A DNA stretch of 11,208 nucleotides from Alphaproteobacteria bacterium (GTDB taxonomy: Bacteria > Pseudomonadota > Alphaproteobacteria > UBA9219): assembly GCA_028693775.1 (NCBI GenBank), contig JAQUUS010000025.1, positions 1 through 11,208 on the forward strand, given 5' to 3'. Under the pieces are notes generated by a model that searched no databases, had not been told where the DNA came from, and saw only the letters and a list, made by a program, of their open reading frames with translations. The number at the start of each line of letters is the position of its first letter. Positions within the stretch are counted from its first letter, which is position 1. A program made the position numbers and the translations under genes. Positions 6,470 to 11,208 of the stretch are shown in pieces.

Positions 6470-7753
6470 TCAGAGGGCAAATTTTGCCGGGTTGGGGGGT
6501 CTCGGAGGCGACATTTTATTGCTCGGCGTGGGCTCGTTTTTCATGCGCCTCACAGCTTTTTCAAGCTCCCGAAGATCGCTGTTGATTGCCGTTTGAAACG
6601 GAGGCGCAACGATCTCTTCGGTCGCAAGCTCGATCAGCGGCGTGGGCACGAAGGAGTCGACGGTATAGTCGAAGGCTCCGAACCCGTGCGGCTCGATGAA
6701 TGCCGGTCGGTAGTGGCCGTTCCACCGGTCTTCCGGATGGACGTAGTTTTCGATTTTTCGTCCGTCGTTCCAGTCGCGGTTCGCGCGCAAGGACGAACTG
6801 AAGGTGTCGCTCCACGAAATCTGTTCGTGCACGTTGAACATGTGCGTCGCTCCGTGCCGGGCTACGGCGGCACGCACTTTTTCGTGCATTTCGTAGCTTT
6901 GATAGTAGGTCGCGACGGAACTTTCCTCGATGTCGAAAAAGGCGACTTTTTCGGGGTCGTAGGTCATTTGCTCCTTGAGCATTTTCGAGAACAACAGGCC
7001 GTAGGGCCTTTCGAGCCGATGGTAGCCCGTTACGATCAGCAGCTTGCAGCCGTCGGGAACGTTCAGTTCCGCGCGGTAGGGCTCGACTGGCGGCAGGGCG
7101 CGGATCGCTTCGATGTCGGGCTTGTAGTATTTGAAGCATTCGTCGTCGCTTCTGTCTAAAAACCGGCGCTCGTAGAGAATGCACAGCGGATGGCTGACGT
7201 CGAGAGAGGCGATCCGGGCTTCGTCTTCTTTTTTCAGCTTTTCCAGCTCTGGTTTCGTTCTTTGGACGAAGACGTTCGGCGGCAGCGTGATGGCGAGGTT
7301 TGGCGCCGGATTTTTTGGCAAGCGAACGGGGGGCTGTTTTTTCGGTTCTTCCTCGAAGGCGCGGGCCATGTAGCTTTCGTACAGGCTTTTGGGGCGCGCG
7401 ACGCCGAGACCAAGGCTTGAGGCGTTCAGGGTTGTAGCGGGGGGCTCTTTGGGGTCGGATCGGTTGACGATCTCGATTGCGTTGCTGATTTTCTCGCGGA
7501 GGCCCGGATCCTTCAGGAGCGCGAACGAGCCTTTCAGGTCCTGCGGGGTTTCGAACCAGATCCGGAGGTCGTCTATCGACTTTTGCGGCGTTGGGGAAAA
7601 GGGGCTTTTTTCTTGCGTCTTTGGGGCGTCTTCAGCAGGTCGTTCTCGATAGCCCGTTTTATGATGCTGCGTGACGTAACTTTTCCGTTCGTTGGGCGAC
7701 AACGGAAAACCGCCGGGGCGATGGAGGTCTTTTTCGGTTAAATTTATCTTCAT
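6470..7753 (-). CDS. Uncharacterised protein with possible M14/AstE-like zinc hydrolase core
   Basis: A 427-residue protein without signal peptide or membrane segment. Residues 1-180 are rich in Pro, Lys and Glu and look partly disordered, with possible helices near 60-100 and 122-136. The C-terminal tail (about 407-427) is Pro-rich. The middle looks folded: KLLIVTGYHRLERPYG (237-252) contains H245-R-L-E248, THMFNVHEQ (303-311) contains H309, and PTPLIELATEE (370-380) contains E375. In succinylglutamate desuccinylase/aspartoacylase relatives of M14 carboxypeptidases, an HxxE pair, a later His in a D/xHE context and a catalytic Glu about 60-65 residues further on bind zinc and catalyse. The second spacing (66) fits and the first (64) is shorter than usual. 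This assignment is my inference. The ATG at 7753 has GGAA about 10 nt upstream. It is divergent from the tandem paralog operon, so a partnership is possible but unproven. Confidence 0.65.
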   Translation of the reverse strand: MKINLTEKDLHRPGGFPLSPNERKSYVTQHHKTGYRERPAEDAPKTQEKSPFSPTPQKSIDDLRIWFETPQDLKGSFALLKDPGLREKISNAIEIVNRSDPKEPPATTLNASSLGLGVARPKSLYESYMARAFEEEPKKQPPVRLPKNPAPNLAITLPPNVFVQRTKPELEKLKKEDEARIASLDVSHPLCILYERRFLDRSDDECFKYYKPDIEAIRALPPVEPYRAELNVPDGCKLLIVTGYHRLERPYGLLFSKMLKEQMTYDPEKVAFFDIEESSVATYYQSYEMHEKVRAAVARHGATHMFNVHEQISWSDTFSSSLRANRDWNDGRKIENYVHPEDRWNGHYRPAFIEPHGFGAFDYTVDSFVPTPLIELATEEIVAPPFQTAINSDLRELEKAVRRMKNEPTPSNKMSPPRPPNPAKFAL

Positions 7754-7949
7754 ATAAAAAAGTTCCGATTTTTCATACTATATCACGCGCTCATGAAAGA
7801 AATTCTAAACGTTATGGTTAATGCCAAGGCTCGGAAAACCCCGTAAATCAGTACTTTTGCTTTATTTAAAATATTTTTTTCCTTTGTTTTGTCGTATGAA
7901 CGGGGAGACCTTTTGACGGATTTTTTTTATTACCAGTTTCAGGTTTTCT
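7754..7949. promoter_or_regulatory. A/T-rich divergent intergenic region
   Basis: This 196-nt gap must hold promoters for both divergent units. For the minus-strand gene, TATAGT (7777-7782, read on minus) is a good -10 about 24 nt before its ATG, but I see no matching -35. For the plus-strand array, TTGACG at 7913-7918 resembles a -35, but the position 17 nt on reads GTTTCA, so the promoter is uncertain. A T/A-rich stretch (7855-7890) and a run of eight T (7921-7928) stand out. Confidence 0.4.
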
Positions 7950-8711
7950 ATGAGCTTTATGGATAAAAGTAGAAATATGGCGTCTTCGGATCGCGGCGGG
8001 CTCGAGGCGCGGATCGCCGAGCTGGAGGGCGCTTTTGCAGCCATGTCCCGGCGGCTTGCCGAAGTCGAGGCTCAGCTTCATATCAGCCAGGCTTTGTTGG
8101 GAGACTTCGCTCCTTCTTCGAACGGCGCGCTCAAGAGAGGAAGCTTTGTCGAGAACGAAGGCATCTTTTTCGGCGAATGGACGCCGCTTAACGACAAGGG
8201 CCAGCCGATCGGCCGTTATATTCTCTTTGCCGCTCCGGAAGATCTTTCGGACAAGGGCGGCAATCCTTTGTATTTGTCCTTCGAAGATGCTGCCGTTGAG
8301 GTTGCCTCTTTGCATAACTATTGCGGCCACGACGGCGTATTCTACGATAGCGAGGACTCGCTGCTGAAGGCTTTGGAAGACGGTTCTTACAAAGGAGGAT
8401 GGATCCTTCCTCCCAAGGCCATCGTTAACGGCGAGAACGACGAGAACGATGAGCTTTCCCCGAATACGTTGTCTGCCAACATTTTTAACGGGGATTTCAA
8501 GGACACATTCTGTTTGAGCGCCAACGAAAACGATATGAACAATCCGTGCTGGTATTATACCTGCTCGGAGTACAGGTCGGGGCAGCTGGTGTGGGACGGC
8601 AAGATTACGGTCGTTCTCGTTAAAGACGGAGACGACTTTTGGCATGGTCGCACCAAAGACAGGGCGGCGTGCCGACCCTGCCGCCTTGTGCGCGTGCCGG
8701 AACCAAGGTGA
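7950..8711 (+). CDS. Tandem paralog 1: coiled-coil protein with DUF1566/Lcl-like domain (divergent)
   Basis: First gene of the array, 253 residues, function unknown. It starts with the family signature MSFMDK. A helix with heptad-like spacing follows (about 16-50), then a shorter, more divergent version of the shared C-terminal domain. The recognisable blocks are GIFFGEW (71-77), AAPEDL (94-99), YKGGWILPP (147-155), WYYTCSE (201-207) and a C-terminal CRPCRLVRVPEP. W-[IF]-x-P-P plus [YW]-x-[YS]-[TC]-[ST]-E followed by a terminal R-x-x-R strand resembles the W-R-L-P-T / YWSST pattern of DUF1566 (Lcl C-terminal, C-type-lectin-like) domains. It has an acidic Asn/Glu/Asp insertion (160-180) not seen in the others. 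No signal peptide. The ribosome-binding site (AGG, 7 nt away) is weak. The start is fixed by the shared signature. Confidence 0.85.
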   Translation: MSFMDKSRNMASSDRGGLEARIAELEGAFAAMSRRLAEVEAQLHISQALLGDFAPSSNGALKRGSFVENEGIFFGEWTPLNDKGQPIGRYILFAAPEDLSDKGGNPLYLSFEDAAVEVASLHNYCGHDGVFYDSEDSLLKALEDGSYKGGWILPPKAIVNGENDENDELSPNTLSANIFNGDFKDTFCLSANENDMNNPCWYYTCSEYRSGQLVWDGKITVVLVKDGDDFWHGRTKDRAACRPCRLVRVPEPR

Positions 8712-8720
8712 GGTTTGGTC

Positions 8721-9437
8721 ATGGGCTTTCTCAGAAAAAACCATGACATCGCTCCCACCAGGACAGGGTTGGCCGCTTTAGGCGTTGTCGATCGAACCAT
8801 AGAACTCGAAAGAAAACTTGAGCAGGCTCAGGCCGAGCGTTTGCGCCTCAAACGCCTTTTGGGCGTGGCTCCGCTCCCCGTTCCTTATGAGCTCGGCGAA
8901 CGGGTCGAGGGCAAGGGCATCTTTTTCGGAACGTCGACGATTTTCGATCCTCTTTGCAGAGAACTGGGCCGTTCTTTCTATCTGTTTGCCGCTCCGGAGG
9001 ATTTGCGCGTTTCGAGTTTTGTTTCCGCAACATGGACGGAGGCAGTCGACGAAATCGCCAGAAACAAGAAACGCTGGTACGGATTTTGCGGCAAGGCTTA
9101 TGACAGTGAAAAGGATCTTTGCAGCGATTTGATCCGCGGCGATTATGCCGGGGAATGGTTTATGCCGCCGCTCGGTTTCCTTTTGGGCGTCAATGCCTAT
9201 GGCGAAAAGGTCAGGCCGGAAACCAGTTTGTTCGCCTTGAAGGATGTGCGCGATTTCAGAGGCTCTTTCTGCGTTTTGCCGGTGGGATCCGATTATTGGT
9301 CGTGCACGGAAGTGCATCAGCGCGCGGGCGATGTTTATTTTGCTCGCTTCAATTCCGGCTTTTTGCTTTTTGACGAGAAAAACTCATTTGTGTCCGCGCG
9401 TTCCAGGCTGTGCCGCGCAGAACCCGTTCCGTTGTGA
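8721..9437 (+). CDS. Tandem paralog 2: coiled-coil protein with DUF1566/Lcl-like domain
   Basis: A 238-residue paralog. I use the ATG at 8721, preceded by GAGG 7 nt away, not the in-frame TTG at 8715. The signature is altered to MGFLRK. A Glu/Lys/Arg/Leu-rich helix spans about 24-47. The shared domain shows YELGERVEGKGIFFG (56-70), FAAPEDL (89-95), ATW (103-105), WYGFCG (119-124), DLIRGDYAGEWFMPP (136-150), DYWSCTE (191-197) and LCRAEPVP at the end. It starts 9 nt after paralog 1, whose stop TGA overlaps the ribosome-binding site TGAGG, so the two are cotranscribed and probably coupled. Resemblance to the lectin-like DUF1566 domain is from motif pattern only. Ligand and location in the cell are unknown. 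Confidence 0.88.
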   Translation: MGFLRKNHDIAPTRTGLAALGVVDRTIELERKLEQAQAERLRLKRLLGVAPLPVPYELGERVEGKGIFFGTSTIFDPLCRELGRSFYLFAAPEDLRVSSFVSATWTEAVDEIARNKKRWYGFCGKAYDSEKDLCSDLIRGDYAGEWFMPPLGFLLGVNAYGEKVRPETSLFALKDVRDFRGSFCVLPVGSDYWSCTEVHQRAGDVYFARFNSGFLLFDEKNSFVSARSRLCRAEPVPL

Positions 9438-9445
9438 GGCGCGCC

Positions 9446-10174
9446 ATGTCTTTTATGGAGAAGCACAAACAAAAAGCGGTGAAAAGGGGCGGCGGGCCGG
9501 ATTCTTCGGCGGTTTCTTTCGGGGAGGTCAATGCCGCTCTCGAACGTCAAATTTTGGATTGCGAGGCCGATATCGCCGTTCTGCGGAAGTGGGCCGGACT
9601 CGATCCCCTCGAGCTTCCTTATGAGCTCGGCGAGCTTGTCGAGGGCAAGGGCATCTTTTTCGGGACGTGGGACGTTTTGGATCCCCGCTTCAGTAAACGC
9701 GGAAAGAAATTCTATGTTTATGCCGCCCCGGAGGACCTTTCGGCTTTTCCGGGCTTGCTCGCCACCTGGCATTACGCGTCCAAGGAACTCGCGGAGAAGA
9801 AGGGCTGGTACGGTCACGGAGGCAGGGAGTATTGGGAAGAGGCCAGGCTTCGCAACGATTTGATCAACGGCGACTACGGGGGCGAATGGTTCGTTCCTCC
9901 GCGCTCCTTTCTCGACGGCGTGGATGCCGATGGCGTTGCGGTCAGGAAGGAGACCTTGTTCGCTTTGCGCCATACCGGCGCGTTCGGCGGTACTCTTTGC
10001 GAGGAGGACGAAAACTCCGCTTACTGGTCGTGCACCAAGGCTCTTTCGGGGAACAGGGATTATTACAGCGTCGTTTTCAGGACAGGGGAGGCCGAAGTCG
10101 ATATCGGGTATCTGTGCCGCAAAAGATGCCGTCCGTTTCGTCTCGAGCCCGTTCCTTTTCCGGCTTTTGATTGA
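9446..10174 (+). CDS. Tandem paralog 3: coiled-coil protein with DUF1566/Lcl-like domain
   Basis: A 242-residue paralog with signature MSFMEK. The start ATG at 9446 follows GAGG by 6 nt. A longer reading from 9410 would overlap the previous gene and lack the signature. A Lys/Gly-rich linker (7-25) leads into a helix (about 26-50). The domain blocks are YELGELVEGKGIFFGTW (59-75), YAAPEDL (92-98), ATWHYA (106-111), WYGHGG (121-126), DLINGDYGGEWFVPP (138-152), HTGAFGG (176-182), YWSCTK (193-198) and CRPFRLEPVP near the end. The usual Glu after YWSCT is Lys here. Part of the domain-start DNA is nearly identical to paralog 2 (46 of 49 bases). It begins 8 nt after paralog 2. Confidence 0.88.
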   Translation: MSFMEKHKQKAVKRGGGPDSSAVSFGEVNAALERQILDCEADIAVLRKWAGLDPLELPYELGELVEGKGIFFGTWDVLDPRFSKRGKKFYVYAAPEDLSAFPGLLATWHYASKELAEKKGWYGHGGREYWEEARLRNDLINGDYGGEWFVPPRSFLDGVDADGVAVRKETLFALRHTGAFGGTLCEEDENSAYWSCTKALSGNRDYYSVVFRTGEAEVDIGYLCRKRCRPFRLEPVPFPAFD

Positions 10175-10182
10175 GAGGCTCT

Positions 10183-10920
10183 ATGAGTTTTATGGAAAAA
10201 AGCAGAGCCGCCGCAAAGACCCCTTTGTTTATGGACAAGGAGACAATTTGCGAGCTCAAGCATCAAAATGAGATCTTGTCGAAAAAAGTCGACATTTATG
10301 CCGCGCGCATCGATTTCCTTGAAAACGCCATGGTTGAGTTGCGGCAGCGCGCGGGACTCGATCCGGTGACCGTTCCTTATGAAGTCGGCGAGGAAGTCGA
10401 GGGAAAAGGCGTTTTCTTCGGCACTTGGGAGGTTTTCGATCCGCGATTCAGAAAACCAGGACGCTTGTTCTTTGTTTTCGTTTCTCCCGAAGATTTGCCG
10501 GAAGGCAAGGATTCTTCCGCCACATGGAGCGATGCGGCTGACGCTTTGACCTCAAGGCGGTTTTGGTATGGATTTCCCGGCGTTGGCTACAAGAACGAGT
10601 GCGATCTTCGCGACGATTTGATCAACGGAAATTACAAGGGCGAGTGGTTTATGCCGCCGCGCGAATTTCTCGACGGCAGGGATGCAAACGGCGAACGCGT
10701 TCGCGATACGTCCTTGTTTGATTTGAAGGACACCGGCGCTTTTGCCGGGACGTTCAATTGCGAGATGTGGGGCTCTTGCTATTGGTCTTGCACGGAATGC
10801 CCAAAAGACTGGACCGACGTTTATAACGTTTGCTTTTTTAGCGAAAATGTTTTTGCCAACAACAGGCGGCTTTCAAAAAGAAGAACCCGGGCGTTTCGCG
10901 CCGAACCTGTCTTCTCGTGA
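10183..10920 (+). CDS. Tandem paralog 4: coiled-coil protein with DUF1566/Lcl-like domain
   Basis: A 245-residue paralog with signature MSFMEK. The ATG at 10183 follows GAGG by 4 nt, 8 nt after the stop of paralog 3. The predicted helix (about 19-56) is longer than in its neighbours. The domain carries YEVGEEVEGKGVFFGTW (66-82), SPEDL (101-105, Ser for the usual Ala), ATW (113-115), WYGFPG (128-133), DLINGNYKGEWFMPPREF (145-162), KDTGAFAGTF (182-191), YWSCTE (200-205) and RAFRAEPV at the end. It has several Cys residues (139, 193, 199, 202, 206, 217) but no export signal, so disulfides are not expected in the cytoplasm. Function unknown. Confidence 0.88.
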   Translation: MSFMEKSRAAAKTPLFMDKETICELKHQNEILSKKVDIYAARIDFLENAMVELRQRAGLDPVTVPYEVGEEVEGKGVFFGTWEVFDPRFRKPGRLFFVFVSPEDLPEGKDSSATWSDAADALTSRRFWYGFPGVGYKNECDLRDDLINGNYKGEWFMPPREFLDGRDANGERVRDTSLFDLKDTGAFAGTFNCEMWGSCYWSCTECPKDWTDVYNVCFFSENVFANNRRLSKRRTRAFRAEPVFS

Positions 10921-10927
10921 GGGACTT

Positions 10928-11208
10928 ATGAGCTTTATGCAAAGAAACCAGGATGCGGCGGCAAAAAAGCAGGGTGGGGCGCGGAAGGTCGCCGACGATT
11001 CTGCCGCGCGGATTCTTGAGCTGGAGACAGCGCTCGCCGCGCTTTCGGAGGAAAAACGCAAAGCGGATGAGCTCTTGCGCGAAAAGACCGAAAACGAGGC
11101 CGACTTGCGGCGGAAGGTCGAGGCGTTGTCGATGGGACTCGGGGTTCGCGACGCCCAGATCGAGCGCTTGAAAAAGCTTTTGGGCAGGAAGGGATCCGCC
11201 GTTTCGGG
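10928..11208 (+). CDS. Tandem paralog 5, 5' part only (cut by window end)
   Basis: An open frame runs from the ATG at 10928 to the window end, 93 codons without a stop. It begins MSFMQR, the family signature, 7 nt after the stop of paralog 4 with TGAGGG as shared stop/ribosome-binding site. A Lys/Ala/Gly-rich linker (8-22) leads into a long charged helix (about 26-85) with regular Leu spacing, longer than in the others. It ends in IERLKKLLGRKG, which matches RLKRLLGVAP just before the shared domain in paralog 2. The conserved domain should follow outside the window. Confidence 0.85.
   Translation, partial: MSFMQRNQDAAAKKQGGARKVADDSAARILELETALAALSEEKRKADELLREKTENEADLRRKVEALSMGLGVRDAQIERLKKLLGRKGSAVS

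Noticed and set aside
6478..6490. GGCAAATTTTGCC palindrome in the end of the 6470-7753 gene
   Set aside because: It has no loop and no T-tract, so it is not a terminator. It may be chance or a protein site, with nothing to support the latter.
7866..8744. Minus-strand open frame opposite paralog 1
   Set aside because: The plus-strand frame carries the family signature and domain motifs, and the minus-strand product has none.
7950..11208. Array of paralogs as a CRISPR-like or DNA tandem repeat
   Set aside because: The period is about 740 bp and the units are full genes with diverged DNA. It is gene duplication, not a short repeat array.

Overview
The window looks like a piece of an alphaproteobacterial chromosome of moderately high GC. 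The basis is the cell-division cluster mraZ-rsmH-ftsL-ftsI, with an alphaproteobacterial-looking FtsL and RsmH, next to a standard low-molecular-weight thioredoxin reductase. No rRNA, tRNA, IS element or CRISPR array is visible. Genus cannot be told from the sequence.

Layout. (1) Positions 1-212 hold no gene but contain a perfect 12-bp hairpin terminator. (2) 213-752 (minus) is an unrecognised 179-residue protein with its own promoter. (3) 938-2449 (plus) holds trxB and a two-TM bacterial PH-domain protein, probably cotranscribed. (4) 2462-6199 (minus) is the front of the division/cell-wall (dcw) cluster, read mraZ > rsmH > ftsL > ftsI. Every junction is a 4-nt ATGA overlap. The cluster is preceded by a textbook MraZ operator: four or five TGGGA-like boxes in exact 10-bp register over the promoter. 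It stops after ftsI against a convergent gene, so murE and the rest of the cluster are not here. (5) 6470-7753 (minus) encodes a 427-residue protein with no obvious close family. It has an HxxE...H...E residue pattern that fits the zinc-carboxypeptidase/AstE (M14-like) fold. (6) 7950-11208 (plus) is the accessory part: four complete tandem paralogs and the start of a fifth. Gaps are only 7-9 nt, so this is an operon running off the window.

The tandem paralogs are the most interesting content. Each has a short N-terminal signature (MSFMxK in four of five), a variable helical/coiled-coil segment, and a conserved domain of about 180 residues with WFMPP and YWSCTE motifs and an Arg-rich C-terminal strand. 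These motifs resemble the DUF1566/Lcl C-terminal domain, which has a C-type-lectin-like fold. No signal peptide or membrane segment is visible. At three of the four junctions the stop codon TGA is also part of the next gene's Shine-Dalgarno sequence. The role of the array is unknown. It looks like a duplicating, diversifying multi-subunit or repertoire locus.
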